A DNA stretch of 64,000 nucleotides from Glaciimonas sp. PCH181 (GCF_003056055.1 NZ_PYFP01000001.1:496001-560000); one strand, 5' to 3'; positions 19,677 to 29,414 are shown, numbered from the stretch's first letter. A program made the numbers and translations. Notes: generated from the sequence alone by a model not told the origin.

Positions 19677-20295
19677 AGCGTTTCTCCGCACTGGGGGACG
19701 GCGTTATCTGCCAGAAATAGCGGGGATCGAATGAAATGACCGCGGTTAATAAGATGGTTAATATGCCAAAGGCCCACAGCGCAACGTCCGGCAAGACAGT
19801 CGCCATATTGGATAATTTGACGATTGCGACCAACACGCCCAACAAAAAAACTTCGATCATGCCCCACGGGCGCAGGGTTTGCATAGCGCGTACCATCCAG
19901 CGAAAACCCGGCGGATGCGTGGCGTCAGGGCGCGGGATTAACAAGTAAATAAGAAATAACAGCTGCATCAGTGGAAACACGATTGTGGTTGCCAGCACCA
20001 GCAGTGCAACCGGCGTCATGCCTTCTGCGCTGAGTGTCAACACAGCGCCAAACAGCGTGGTTTGATTACGCAATCCTTGCAGTTCAATCTCCACAATCGG
20101 AAATGCGTTGGCGATGATGAACGTAATCAGACCCGCAACAGCCAGCGGCAGCAGGCGTTGACGCTGGCGGCTGGAATCGCGCTCAAGCTCTGTACCGCAA
20201 CGCGCGCAAATGGCAATTTCGTCGGTGCCGAGCGGGCGCTTCTGATACAGCGCATCACATCCTTCGCAAGCGATCAGATCGGGGAGTTCACGCAT
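19663..20295 (-). CDS. pqiA: PqiA-domain membrane protein (first PqiA unit)
   Basis: 210 aa. The N-terminal CEGC...CARC metal-binding-like pairs are followed by a four-helix PqiA domain (LLPLAVAGLITFIIANAFPI and MIEVFLLGVLVAIVKLSNMA are recognisable). It is the first gene of the four-gene pqi operon. PqiA sits in the inner membrane and is thought to feed the PqiB tunnel. The operon lies beside a TetR gene on the same strand, but that regulator more probably faces the efflux operon on its other side. Confidence 0.88.
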   Translation of the reverse strand: MRELPDLIACEGCDALYQKRPLGTDEIAICARCGTELERDSSRQRQRLLPLAVAGLITFIIANAFPIVEIELQGLRNQTTLFGAVLTLSAEGMTPVALLVLATTIVFPLMQLLFLIYLLIPRPDATHPPGFRWMVRAMQTLRPWGMIEVFLLGVLVAIVKLSNMATVLPDVALWAFGILTILLTAVISFDPRYFWQITPSPSAEKRYDNA

Positions 20296-20441
20296 TATTG
20301 GTGTGGGTTAGCGATCGATTGAATGGGTGGAAAAAATTTTCACACATTAGCCCTCCGCATTTTTAATCATCAATGGGGCTGTTAAAGCTGGGCCAGCAGG
20401 ATCGTTAGGAAACAATTTCTGCCAATGCAGTGTAACGCGCA

Positions 20442-21143
20442 TTATTTGTCTCGTGGCTGTGAGCCGCGCAGAAATAGTTTGACGACGCTTTGGACATGCA
20501 AGTCCAGACTGCGTTGCTCGATCTGATGCGCTAAGCCGAACAACGCGTGTCGCAACGGGGCGTCGGTGATCATGCTGATAAACAGTTGCGCTGCTTTGGT
20601 GGGGTCGTCTATCTCCAGCGTTCCTCGCTTTACTTGTGAGGCCAGATAACCGGCGACTAAATCCTCGGTGCGCATGGGGCCAGCCTGACAAACCTTTTCT
20701 GCCAACTCAGGAATCCGCTGGGCCTCGGTCAGGCCCAATCGATACAGGCTGACGGCGTCCGGCGAAGTCACTCTGGTGATGATGATGGTGCCTAGCGTGG
20801 TCAGCGCCTTTTCAGGCGTGCAGGTATCCAAAACACCATTTTCAATGACCTTGGTTAATTCACTGACTACTAGCCGTTTGATGACCGCTATTAATAACGC
20901 ACCCTTGTTGGGGAATTTTTCGTAAATGGTCCGTGTGGAGACTCCGGCGGCGCGGGCGATCCGGGCAATGCTGGCTAAGCCATAGCCTTCTTTCAAAAAA
21001 ATCGTCGTCGCGGCGTCCAGCAAAAGGTCGAGGCGCTCTGCTTCAGTCCCCGATTTTGGGCGGCCCGCACGAGATTTTTCTGCCCCCGATTCAGGGGGCG
21101 CCAGTAGGCCGATTTGTTCCTCTTTTTGTTGCATAATTTCCAT
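20442..21143 (-). CDS. TetR-family regulator, probable repressor of the RND efflux operon
   Basis: 233 aa. A polar N-terminus with GRPKSG precedes a TetR helix-turn-helix (IARIARAAGVSTRTIYEKFPNK split over residues 59-80) and a TetR C-terminal ligand domain. It is divergent from the OMF-MFP-RND operon, the standard arrangement for a local repressor. A 15-bp palindrome just upstream of its start is a candidate operator. An alternative start three codons downstream (21134) is possible. Confidence 0.88.
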   Translation of the reverse strand: MEIMQQKEEQIGLLAPPESGAEKSRAGRPKSGTEAERLDLLLDAATTIFLKEGYGLASIARIARAAGVSTRTIYEKFPNKGALLIAVIKRLVVSELTKVIENGVLDTCTPEKALTTLGTIIITRVTSPDAVSLYRLGLTEAQRIPELAEKVCQAGPMRTEDLVAGYLASQVKRGTLEIDDPTKAAQLFISMITDAPLRHALFGLAHQIEQRSLDLHVQSVVKLFLRGSQPRDK

Positions 21144-21151
21144 TTATAAAT

Positions 21152-21166
21152 AAAACGTTTCGTTTT
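21152..21166. promoter_or_regulatory. Candidate TetR operator
   Basis: Perfect inverted repeat aaaacg-ttt-cgtttt 8 bp upstream of the regulator's start codon, in the 308-bp region between the divergent tetR and efflux operons. Position and symmetry fit an autoregulatory operator; binding is inferred. The rest of this region shows no other gene. Confidence 0.45.
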
Positions 21167-21451
21167 TTTAATTCATGCTACATTATCACACTTCAATCCC
21201 AGAAGAGGCTGGAATATACGGGTGCCAAGGGCGCTTGCCAGTCAACAAGGGTACGTAAGAGTCCAGAGAGGTCCGCTGTGGTGTTGCCACACTATCGCTG
21301 CTTCCGGGGACAGTAAGCTATCAGTCAATACTATACAAAGGTGCATCGTTTAGCGCCCGACGTTAGGAATTTTCTGTGGCATTGCAGTTATTCGAAAGTA
21401 CACTTTTCCTCGTTGTGATGCTGGTACAACGCACTAAGTCGGATACGAATT

Positions 21452-23032
21452 ATGATCTCTCGCACTTTTAGCATCCAACAATCAAAAAATAGCCCACCTA
21501 GCCGGTTTTTGTTTAACCGTGCGCGCACATCGCTGGCGCTGGTTCTGCTACTAGCAGGCTGTGCCGTCGGCCCCGATTTCAAGGCCCCGACAGCGCCTCA
21601 AAGCGGTGATAGCTACACGCCATCGCCAGTACCGCAACAGACCGAGGCAGTTCCGGTGTCTGACCCGGGTGCTCCAAGCGCGGGATTGGAGCAACATTTT
21701 GCCGCCGGTCAGGATATTCCGGCGCAATGGTGGTCGCTATTCCATTCCGTTCCGCTGGATCAGATGATTCGCGATGCCTTAAAGCGCAGCCCTAGTATGG
21801 CGTCTGCGCAGGCGGCCTTGCGTCAGGTACAAGAAAATCTGCGTGCCGAAACCGGCAGCCTGCTGTATCCCAGCGTTGGCGGTCAACTCGGTGCCAATCG
21901 TGAAAAAGTCAATGCCACCAGCGGTGTTGGCGCTGGCATTTTCAATTTGTACAGCGCGTCGGTGAACGTCTCTTATTCGGTCGACGTATTCGGCGGTAAT
22001 CGTCGTCAGTTAGAAGGTTTGCAGGCTAGCGTTGATTTTCAACAGTTTCAATTAGAAGCAACGTATTTAACCCTAACCTCGAATCTGGTCACGACGGCGA
22101 TTCAAGAAGCATCGTTGCGTGCGCAGTTGCAAGCAACCCATGAGATATTGGATGCGCAGGAAAAACAGTTATCAGTGATCGAGAAACAGCTCAATCTTGG
22201 TGCTATTCCCCGTTCAACCGTTCTGCTTCAGCGCAATACCGTTGCCCAAACGCGGGCGACGTTGCCACCGCTAGAAAAAGCGTTATCCCAGACACGGCAT
22301 CAGTTGTCGGTCTACGCTGGCAAGTTGCCGAATGAAGCAGGACTTCCAGAGTTCGATTTAGCTTCGTTGCAATTGCCGCAAGAATTGCCGGTGTCGCTGC
22401 CGTCGCTTTTGGTGCGCCAAAGACCTGACATCCGTGCCAGTGAGGCCACATTTCATCAGGCCAGCGCTCAGGTCGGTGTCGCTACCGCCAATCTCTATCC
22501 TCAAATCAATCTGACCGGCAGCTATGGCACGTCTGCTACCGAAGTGCATAACTTATTTACGCCAGCCGCAGTAGTGTGGAGTCTGGCAGCAGGACTTACC
22601 CAACCGATCTTCAATGGCGGTGCGTTGACGGCCAAACGGCGTGCAGCGGTTGCTGCCTACGATAAGGCCGCAGCGGATTACCGCTCGACCGTGCTGACGG
22701 CATTTCAGAATGTGGCAGACAGTTTGCGTGCGCTGGAGTTCGACGCGTCAACCCTTAAGCAACAAGCCGAAGTGGAAGCGTTATCGCGTGAATCGCTCAA
22801 TCTCAGCACCCAACAATTTAAGCTAGGCGCGATCAGCTATCTGACGTTGCTGGATGCGCAGCGTACTTATCAACAAGCCCGAGTCAGTTTAGTCAAGGCA
22901 CAGGCTGCACGCTATGCCGATAGTGCCGCACTGTTTCAGGCCATGGGCGGCGGTTGGTGGAATCGGCAATCGTTGGCGCAAGCGTCTACCGCTGCAACGT
23001 TGCCCGTACCGCTATCTGCAAGTGAAGATTGA
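21452..23032 (+). CDS. NodT-family outer-membrane efflux lipoprotein
   Basis: 526 aa. The lipoprotein signal ends in LLLAGCAVGPDF, followed by two TolC-like coiled-coil repeats (typical VSYSVDVFG and VRQRPDIRASEA motifs). It forms the outer-membrane duct for the adaptor and pump encoded immediately downstream. It is the first gene of the operon, a less common order than adaptor-pump-duct. The C-terminus ends after a short low-complexity tail. Confidence 0.92.
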   Translation: MISRTFSIQQSKNSPPSRFLFNRARTSLALVLLLAGCAVGPDFKAPTAPQSGDSYTPSPVPQQTEAVPVSDPGAPSAGLEQHFAAGQDIPAQWWSLFHSVPLDQMIRDALKRSPSMASAQAALRQVQENLRAETGSLLYPSVGGQLGANREKVNATSGVGAGIFNLYSASVNVSYSVDVFGGNRRQLEGLQASVDFQQFQLEATYLTLTSNLVTTAIQEASLRAQLQATHEILDAQEKQLSVIEKQLNLGAIPRSTVLLQRNTVAQTRATLPPLEKALSQTRHQLSVYAGKLPNEAGLPEFDLASLQLPQELPVSLPSLLVRQRPDIRASEATFHQASAQVGVATANLYPQINLTGSYGTSATEVHNLFTPAAVVWSLAAGLTQPIFNGGALTAKRRAAVAAYDKAAADYRSTVLTAFQNVADSLRALEFDASTLKQQAEVEALSRESLNLSTQQFKLGAISYLTLLDAQRTYQQARVSLVKAQAARYADSAALFQAMGGGWWNRQSLAQASTAATLPVPLSASED

Positions 23033-23106
23033 TCGATCTTCAGCGTTTTGTTTGCCATTAAAAAATCTGTAGTCCACATCTGAACATAGAACGGTAAGGG
23101 GTATTC

Positions 23107-24276
23107 ATGACGAAACGCATGCTCATTATGCTGGGAGGGGTGGTCTTACTGATCGCCTTACTCGCTTTAGGGTTTTTTCTGCACATCCGTAAATTGATTG
23201 CCAGTGCGCCCAAGCAGGGCGCTCAGACGGTATCGGCAACAACGATCAAGAAAGTTGAATGGCAACCGCATTTGTCCTCGGTCGGAACGCTGGTCGCAGT
23301 GCGCGGTGTCGATGTGACTAGCGAAATTGCTGGCTTGGTGCGCACCATCAATTTCAAGTCAGGTGACGATGTCAAAGCCGGGCAATTGCTGGTGCAACTG
23401 AACGCTGACTCTGATGTTGCACAATTGCGCGCATTGGAAGCGAACGCCGAGCTAGCCGCCACGGTACTCCAGCGCGATAAAGCGCAATTCGCAGTGCAGG
23501 CGATCAGTCAGGCGCAGATCGATAGCGATGCCGCCGATCTGAAAAGCAAACGCGCATTAGGCGCCCAGCAAGCTGCTACGGTGGAAAAGAAAACTATTCG
23601 CGCACCGTTTGCCGGCAAGCTCGGCATTACCACGGTCAACCCGGGCCAATATCTGAATCCAGGCGATAAGATCGTCACGTTGCAGACGATAGACCCGATT
23701 TATGTCGACTTCTATATCCCGCAAAAACAACTTGGTGGCTTGCAGGTTGGTCAAGTATTGAATCTGACGAACGATGCTTATGCAGGTACTACCTTCACAG
23801 GCAAGGTTACCGCTATCAGCTCAAAAGTCGACCCGACCACCCGTAACGTGCAGGTTGAGGCGACCGTTGCCAATCCAAAACGCCAGCTATTGCCGGGCAT
23901 GTTTTCGGACGTGAATGTCGAAGTCGGCGGTAAAAAAATGTATCTGACGCTGCCGCAAACCGCGATTACCTATAACCCGTATGGCTCTACAGTGTTTGTC
24001 GTTAAGCCATTTGAGGAAAAACCAGCAGCAAAAGGTGCCGTTAAAGATGAAAAAGCGGCCGCGAACGGACCTAAAAAAGGTGATCTTGTGGTCCAGCAAG
24101 TATTTGTGACGACAGGCGAAACACGCGGTGATCAGGTCGCGATTCTGACCGGATTAGCAGAAGGCCAGCAAGTCGTCACCAGTGGGCAGATTAAGTTGAA
24201 GAATGGTACTGCGGTGGTCATCAGCAATACGGTCGAGCCGCTAAACAACCCGAACCCGACTCCACAAGAGCACTAA
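23107..24276 (+). CDS. RND efflux periplasmic adaptor (membrane fusion protein)
   Basis: 389 aa. An N-terminal membrane anchor (LIMLGGVVLLIALLALGFFL) is followed by the barrel-sandwich/lipoyl half-motif (GLVRTINFKSGDDVKAGQLL), a short coiled-coil hairpin, the second lipoyl half and a beta-barrel domain. A lysine-rich insertion (AAKGAVKDEKAAANGPKKGD) sits in the C-terminal membrane-proximal domain. It is closest in style to MexH/MdtA-type adaptors and starts 75 bp after the duct gene. Confidence 0.93.
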   Translation: MTKRMLIMLGGVVLLIALLALGFFLHIRKLIASAPKQGAQTVSATTIKKVEWQPHLSSVGTLVAVRGVDVTSEIAGLVRTINFKSGDDVKAGQLLVQLNADSDVAQLRALEANAELAATVLQRDKAQFAVQAISQAQIDSDAADLKSKRALGAQQAATVEKKTIRAPFAGKLGITTVNPGQYLNPGDKIVTLQTIDPIYVDFYIPQKQLGGLQVGQVLNLTNDAYAGTTFTGKVTAISSKVDPTTRNVQVEATVANPKRQLLPGMFSDVNVEVGGKKMYLTLPQTAITYNPYGSTVFVVKPFEEKPAAKGAVKDEKAAANGPKKGDLVVQQVFVTTGETRGDQVAILTGLAEGQQVVTSGQIKLKNGTAVVISNTVEPLNNPNPTPQEH

Positions 24277-24279
24277 GTC

Positions 24280-27200
24280 ATGAACTTCACCGATATCTTT
24301 ATCCGCCGGCCAGTTCTGGCGATGGTGGTGAGCTTGCTCCTGGTGGTGCTGGGATTACGCTCGCTGTTTAGTTTGCCGATCAATCAATATCCAAAGACGC
24401 AGAACGCCGTTGTTACTATTTCGACGACTTACTACGGTGCCGATGCGCAAACGGTAGCGGGCTTTATTACGCAGCCGCTGGAATCCGCGATTGCGCAAGC
24501 GCAGGGGATTGATTATTTATCGTCTTCCAGCAGCAGTGGTGTATCCACCATTACTGCTACTTTGCGTCTGAACTATGACGCGAATCGGGCGCTGACGGAA
24601 ATTAATACCCAGGTTAGCTCGGTCAAGAACCAGTTGCCAGCGCAGGCCCAGCAGCCGGTGTTGACGGTACAGACCGGGCAAACGACGGATGCGATGTATC
24701 TGGGGTTTTATAGCAAGACTTTACCGACAAACAACGTTACCGATTTTCTGAGTCGGGTGGTGAAGCCGAAGCTGGATTCGGTAGAAGGCGTACAGACCGC
24801 CGAACTGCTTGGGGCGCGTCAGTTTGCGCTGCGTGCATGGCTGGACTCATCCAAGATGGCCGCCTATGGCGTGACGGCTGCGGATGTCAGCACGGCATTG
24901 GGGAATAACAATTATCTGGCGGCGCTTGGTTCAAGCAAAGGCCAAATGGTGACTGTGCCTTTGACGGCGGGCACGGATTTACATTCTGTAGACGAATTCA
25001 AAAAATTGGTGGTCAAAAACAGCGGCGATTCTATCGTTCGACTGGAAGATCTGGCGACCGTCTCGCTGGGATCAGAAAATTATGATTTTAACGTCGCCTT
25101 CAGTGGCGTGCGGTCTGTTTTCATCGGGATTAAGGTTGCACCGGATGCGAACATTCTGGACGTCGCCAAGCGCGTGCGTGCCGAGTTCCCAGAGATTCAG
25201 TCACAATTGCCAAACGGACTAACCGGCGAAATTGTGTATGACTCGACCGAGTTCATTAACACCTCAATTACAGAAGTTATCAAGACGTTAGTCGAAGCGC
25301 TGCTGATTGTGACCATCGTCATCTTCCTGTTTTTGGGCAGTTTCCGTGCTGTTATCGTGCCGATTATTGCGATGCCGCTGTCGCTGATCGGGACGTTTTT
25401 CGTGATGCTGGCGCTGGGCTATTCGATCAATTTGCTGACGTTGCTGGCGATTGTGTTGGCAATCGGGCTGGTGGTCGATGATGCGATTATCGTGGTGGAA
25501 AACGTTGATCGCCACATGAAAGAAGGCAAATCGCCGATGGAAGCCTCGCTGCTCGGCGCACGCGAACTTGGCAGCCCCATTCTGGCGATGACGGTGGTGT
25601 TGATTGCGGTGTATGTGCCGATTGGTTTTCAAGGCGGTCTGACTGGTGCGCTGTTTACCGAATTTGCATTTACACTGGCTGGCGCAGTGGCGGTATCTGG
25701 CATCGTGGCGTTGACGTTGTCGCCAATGATGTGTTCGCGGTTTTTCCGGCCAGAGCAGGATACTGGCCGGTTTGTTAAAGCCATCGATCGCGTATTCGAA
25801 AAGGTGCATCACACTTATCAACGTACCTTGCATGCCTTGCTGGATACATGGCCGGTATTGATTGTGATGGCGGCAATATTGATGGTTGTTCTGGGCTTGA
25901 TGTTTAAGATGTCGCAGTCAGAACTCGCACCCGAAGAAGATCAGGGCATCGTGTTGTCGCAGGTAGTTGGTGCGCCGACCGCAACGTCAGATCAGATGCA
26001 GACCTACGCCGATCAGGTTTTCAAGACGGCTAAAGCGGCACCTGAATATGCACAGATGTTCCAGATCACTGGCGTGCCGACTGTGAATGCTGGTATTGGT
26101 GGTGTTCTGCTGAAATCCTGGGGCGATCGGGTGCGCAGTGCCAAGCAAATTCAACAGGATTTGCAAGCGCAGTGGAATAAGATTGCCGGTGCACGGGTAG
26201 CAGCGTTCCAGTTTCCGGCATTGCCGGGGTCGTCCGGATTGCCGGTGCAGTTTGTGATTACGACGACGGAGCCTTTTGAAAATCTGAATACGATTGCGCA
26301 GGCGGTTCTGGATAAGGCACGCGCTTCTGGTAAATTTTATTTCATCGATACCGATTTGAAGATCGATAAACCGCAAGCAACTGTGGTGGTGGATCGTGAC
26401 AAGATTGCGGCGCTGGGCATGACGCAGCAGAGTGTCGGTAGCGCGTTGGGCGCGGCGCTGGGTGGTGGTTATGTGAATTACTTCTCGATTGCCGGGCGTT
26501 CTTATAAAGTTATTCCGCAGGTGCTGCAGGTGGATCGTTTGAATCCGTCTGAGGTGTTGAATTTCTATATCAAGACGCCGAGTGGTTCGATGATTCCTGC
26601 TAGCACGGTTGCGCATATCAAGTACGACGTGGTGCCAGAGTCGATTAATCGTTTTCAGCAGCTTAATTCGGTGACGCTGTCGGGGGTTTCGGGTTCTTCG
26701 CAGGGCGATGTGCTGGACTTTATGCGCGCTACGGTCAAAGAGGTCGCGCCGAGCGGCTATACGGTGGATTATTCGGGGCAATCGCGCCAGTTCGTTCAGG
26801 AGTCCGGTGGATTCGTGGTGACGATGTTGTTTGCGGTGGTGATTGTGTTTCTGGCACTGGCAGCACAGTTTGAAAGTTTCCGTGATCCGATTGTGATTTT
26901 GGTGTCGGTGCCATTGGCGTTATTTGGCGCAACGATGTTTATTTTCCTTGGTTTTGCTTCTATCAATATTTATACCGAGGTTGGGTTGGTGACGTTGATG
27001 GGGCTGATTAGTAAACATGGGATTTTGATTGTTGAGGTGGCTAATCAATTGCAGAAAGCCGGCAAGAGCAAACGGGAAGCGATTGAAGAGGCATCTGCCG
27101 TGCGGTTGCGGCCTATTTTGATGACTACTGCGGCGATGGTGTTTGGGGTGTTGCCGCTGGTGATTGCGTCCGGTGCCGGTGCGGCTGGACGACATGCCAT

Positions 27201-27345
27201 GGGGTTGGTGATCTTTACTGGGTTGTCTATTGGGACTTTGTTCACTTTGTTTGTGGTACCGGCCATGTATTTGTTCCTTGCGCATGATCATCAGGCTGCT
27301 GCGGCTAAGAAGGGAGCTGCCGGAGATAGGTTGGTGGCTGAGTGA
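24280..27345 (+). CDS. RND multidrug efflux permease (MexI/HAE1 type)
   Basis: 1021 aa with 12 membrane helices and two large periplasmic loops. The proton-relay aspartates are D400/D401 in GLVVDDAIIVVENV of helix 4. The N-terminus (FTDIFIRRPVLAMVVSLLL) and the C-terminal helix pattern (GLISKHGILIVEVANQL) are typical of hydrophobe/amphiphile exporters. Only 3 bp separate it from the adaptor gene. The last codons have a shifted G/T-rich codon use and run into the inverted repeat described next. Confidence 0.95.
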   Translation: MNFTDIFIRRPVLAMVVSLLLVVLGLRSLFSLPINQYPKTQNAVVTISTTYYGADAQTVAGFITQPLESAIAQAQGIDYLSSSSSSGVSTITATLRLNYDANRALTEINTQVSSVKNQLPAQAQQPVLTVQTGQTTDAMYLGFYSKTLPTNNVTDFLSRVVKPKLDSVEGVQTAELLGARQFALRAWLDSSKMAAYGVTAADVSTALGNNNYLAALGSSKGQMVTVPLTAGTDLHSVDEFKKLVVKNSGDSIVRLEDLATVSLGSENYDFNVAFSGVRSVFIGIKVAPDANILDVAKRVRAEFPEIQSQLPNGLTGEIVYDSTEFINTSITEVIKTLVEALLIVTIVIFLFLGSFRAVIVPIIAMPLSLIGTFFVMLALGYSINLLTLLAIVLAIGLVVDDAIIVVENVDRHMKEGKSPMEASLLGARELGSPILAMTVVLIAVYVPIGFQGGLTGALFTEFAFTLAGAVAVSGIVALTLSPMMCSRFFRPEQDTGRFVKAIDRVFEKVHHTYQRTLHALLDTWPVLIVMAAILMVVLGLMFKMSQSELAPEEDQGIVLSQVVGAPTATSDQMQTYADQVFKTAKAAPEYAQMFQITGVPTVNAGIGGVLLKSWGDRVRSAKQIQQDLQAQWNKIAGARVAAFQFPALPGSSGLPVQFVITTTEPFENLNTIAQAVLDKARASGKFYFIDTDLKIDKPQATVVVDRDKIAALGMTQQSVGSALGAALGGGYVNYFSIAGRSYKVIPQVLQVDRLNPSEVLNFYIKTPSGSMIPASTVAHIKYDVVPESINRFQQLNSVTLSGVSGSSQGDVLDFMRATVKEVAPSGYTVDYSGQSRQFVQESGGFVVTMLFAVVIVFLALAAQFESFRDPIVILVSVPLALFGATMFIFLGFASINIYTEVGLVTLMGLISKHGILIVEVANQLQKAGKSKREAIEEASAVRLRPILMTTAAMVFGVLPLVIASGAGAAGRHAMGLVIFTGLSIGTLFTLFVVPAMYLFLAHDHQAAAAKKGAAGDRLVAE

Positions 27346-27470
27346 TTGGTTGCGGGTTTTGGTAATTGAAACGGGTGGTTGTTCTCTGTGGCTAGTTTGT
27401 CGGGCTACCCTTGACAAAGCCTCTACGGAGAACAATCTGTTTCAATTACAACCAAACCAACCCGAACCAA
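27343..27470. repeat. Large nested inverted repeat after the RND operon
   Basis: Starting at the RND stop codon, gtaattgaaac (27362-27372) pairs with gtttcaattac (27439-27449), ttgttctc (27379-27386) with gagaacaa (27428-27435) and tttgtc (27396-27401) with gacaaa (27413-27418), enclosing a small ggg-cta-ccc stem. Outside this, G/T-rich sequence on the left faces A/C-rich sequence on the right that could extend the pairing imperfectly to about 27343/27470. It might act as an operon terminator or be a short palindromic mobile element; no T-run follows. Confidence 0.6.
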
Positions 27471-27492
27471 ATTAACCCAAATCAATCCAATC

Positions 27493-27527
27493 GAATACTA
27501 ACCTGTTCTCAAAGGACAGGAGTATTC
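27493..27527. repeat. Hairpin downstream of the nested repeat
   Basis: gaatact (27493-27499) pairs with agtattc (27521-27527) and cctgt (27502-27506) with acagg (27516-27520), with a 2-nt bulge. It lies between the nested repeat and the following gene and has no T-run. Confidence 0.5.
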
Positions 27528-27610
27528 TAGCAACTCACCATCAACGAAATTCTCCTACTAATCCATGCTCAGCTGCCACAAAATCAGCTGTTTTTTTGAA
27601 GGAGTTCGCC

Positions 27611-28093
27611 ATGCCAGTCCCACACCAGTACCAAATCCCGACCCCAAAGAAGTCCGTCGCGATCATCCGTCCAAACATCCAATTTTTATTCCATACATTC
27701 CTAATGATGATCGCCATGCTAATGGCAACCTCAGCCCTGGCCGCCGATAAGGGCAACAGCACCAACTTAACTGATGCCAAAGCCGCCTATCAGAAGCAAC
27801 GCACAGCCTGCCTAAACGGCACCTCAAACGAAGATCGCGCCACCTGCCTGCGTGAAGCCGGGGCTGCCCTCGAAGCCGCCCGTAAAGGTCAACTAAACGA
27901 TACGCAGGCAGAGTATAAAAAGAACAGACTAGACCGCTGCAACGCATTACCGGAACGCGATCGTCCCGATTGCCTTCAACGGATGAAAGCTGATGGTGTA
28001 GTAGAGGGAAGTGCAGAATCCGGCGGGATATTAAGAGAAAGCGTAACAACCGAAGTAGGCCCACCAGTGGTAATCGTGCCCGGCGGCAAATAA
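27611..28093 (+). CDS. Small secreted protein with four cysteines, function unknown
   Basis: 160 aa. A near-perfect aaggag site six bases before the ATG at 27611 fixes the start. After about 27 polar residues comes a hydrophobic stretch (FLFHTFLMMIAMLMATSALA) with a plausible cleavage site before ADKGN, so the protein is probably exported through a signal peptide with a long n-region; a later Met at the hydrophobic stretch is an alternative start. The mature part is charged and helical, with four Cys in TACLNG, ATCLREAG, DRCNALPE and PDCLQRM, spaced as two pairs that could form disulfides. No known family was recognised. Confidence 0.7.
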   Translation: MPVPHQYQIPTPKKSVAIIRPNIQFLFHTFLMMIAMLMATSALAADKGNSTNLTDAKAAYQKQRTACLNGTSNEDRATCLREAGAALEAARKGQLNDTQAEYKKNRLDRCNALPERDRPDCLQRMKADGVVEGSAESGGILRESVTTEVGPPVVIVPGGK

Positions 28094-28137
28094 CGCCCCG
28101 GCAGAGCAATCATTGGCTTAATCGATTAGCCCACAAC

Positions 28138-28176
28138 AAAAATGCTGCGCAACCCAATCGGTCGTGCAGCATTTTT
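28138..28176. terminator. Bidirectional terminator
   Basis: An 11-bp stem (aaaaatgctgc with gcagcattttt) and a 17-nt loop, with A-run on one side and T-run on the other, between convergent genes. Confidence 0.8.
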
Positions 28177-28181
28177 TATAC

Positions 28182-29414
28182 TCAAGATTCTTCAGAAGCA
28201 GGTACGTAAGGCTGTACCGCAATCGCCTCACCATAAACACTAAACTCCCTCGCAATAGCCATTGATTTAACCCCAAGCATCAGCAAAGCATCATACGTAT
28301 CATCAAACTCAATCTGCAATTCACGCGTCACGGAAGAAGGTTTCTCTGACGATGCCACCAAACTTCCATCCGACTCTTTATACAAATTCACACGCAATAC
28401 AATATCGCCACGATTATCGGCAGGCCCGATAACGGCTTTAGTGCTCTCTGCCGCAATACCATACTGCTCCAACCCATGCGTCAATTCAGACATCATCTGC
28501 AGCATAAAATACTCTGCAATGCCGCGTTCTTTTCCGCCATGAAATAAATCCTGATACAGAAAATTCACATCAACTTCGCGTCCATCCGTGACAAGACATT
28601 GCTTTACCAACGGCGCAACCTGCTCAGTCCACTCCTGAAAACGTTTTTCCCGCACATCGAAATAAGCATCTGCGGCAGCATCATCTTCCGGCACATGATA
28701 AAAAGCATCATCAGCAGTCTTCAACGTAAAGCCCAGCAAAAACCGTAACTCCACGGCCTCATCGGTCGGCGCAAATTGGCTTTCCGGCCAGCCCTTAAAG
28801 CTACTATCGATTGCCGCAGTCGGCGCACCTCGCTTGTCGCTCATTGACGCAAATGCATCACGCACCATCGCGTTGAGATGGCTGAAAGTAATGCTGTCAA
28901 TTTCATCCAGATGATAGGCATAGCTCACCAGTACAACTGTGGCGTCCGGACTTTCCAATTCTGCCTTCTGCAAGCTTTGGGTCAGCAAGTCAAATGCGTC
29001 TTGATCCTGAAAGGATTGCGCACTCTGAAGGCCACCCACGGTCCGTACAAATACAGGAATCAGAAACGCATTAATCTCAACCGTAATGCCTTCATCGCGG
29101 CGTATCAACACCACTTCTGCGGCCTCTTCGATACGCGCCTTTAATACTTGATAGACCGCGCTATCCGCGTGTTTTAAGCGATCTAGTGACTCATACAAAA
29201 CATCATCTTTCTTCTGATGCAGACTCTTTTTGATGATCTTGTAGATTTCGCGTTCCTGTTCTTTTTGCGCATCGCTCAAGGCGGTCTGCGCGTCAGAATC
29301 TTCCTGCTCGGCGAGATCGATGGATAGATCGCATAACTGCTGCACCAGCGCATCTTGGATATCCTCGGCGGATGGCGCAGATTTTCTTGGTGCTGGTCGC
29401 TTGTTTTTTGGCAT
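28182..29414 (-). CDS. DUF2863-like protein
   Basis: 410 aa, soluble, acidic, without signal peptide or membrane segments. A Lys/Arg/Pro-rich N-terminus (PKNKRPAPRKSA) precedes a charged helical region and a mixed alpha/beta body. It resembles the DUF2863 family, which I associate with Burkholderiales; no catalytic motif can be named and the function is unknown. It is a single gene, divergent from the HU gene. Confidence 0.6.
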   Translation of the reverse strand: MPKNKRPAPRKSAPSAEDIQDALVQQLCDLSIDLAEQEDSDAQTALSDAQKEQEREIYKIIKKSLHQKKDDVLYESLDRLKHADSAVYQVLKARIEEAAEVVLIRRDEGITVEINAFLIPVFVRTVGGLQSAQSFQDQDAFDLLTQSLQKAELESPDATVVLVSYAYHLDEIDSITFSHLNAMVRDAFASMSDKRGAPTAAIDSSFKGWPESQFAPTDEAVELRFLLGFTLKTADDAFYHVPEDDAAADAYFDVREKRFQEWTEQVAPLVKQCLVTDGREVDVNFLYQDLFHGGKERGIAEYFMLQMMSELTHGLEQYGIAAESTKAVIGPADNRGDIVLRVNLYKESDGSLVASSEKPSSVTRELQIEFDDTYDALLMLGVKSMAIAREFSVYGEAIAVQPYVPASEES

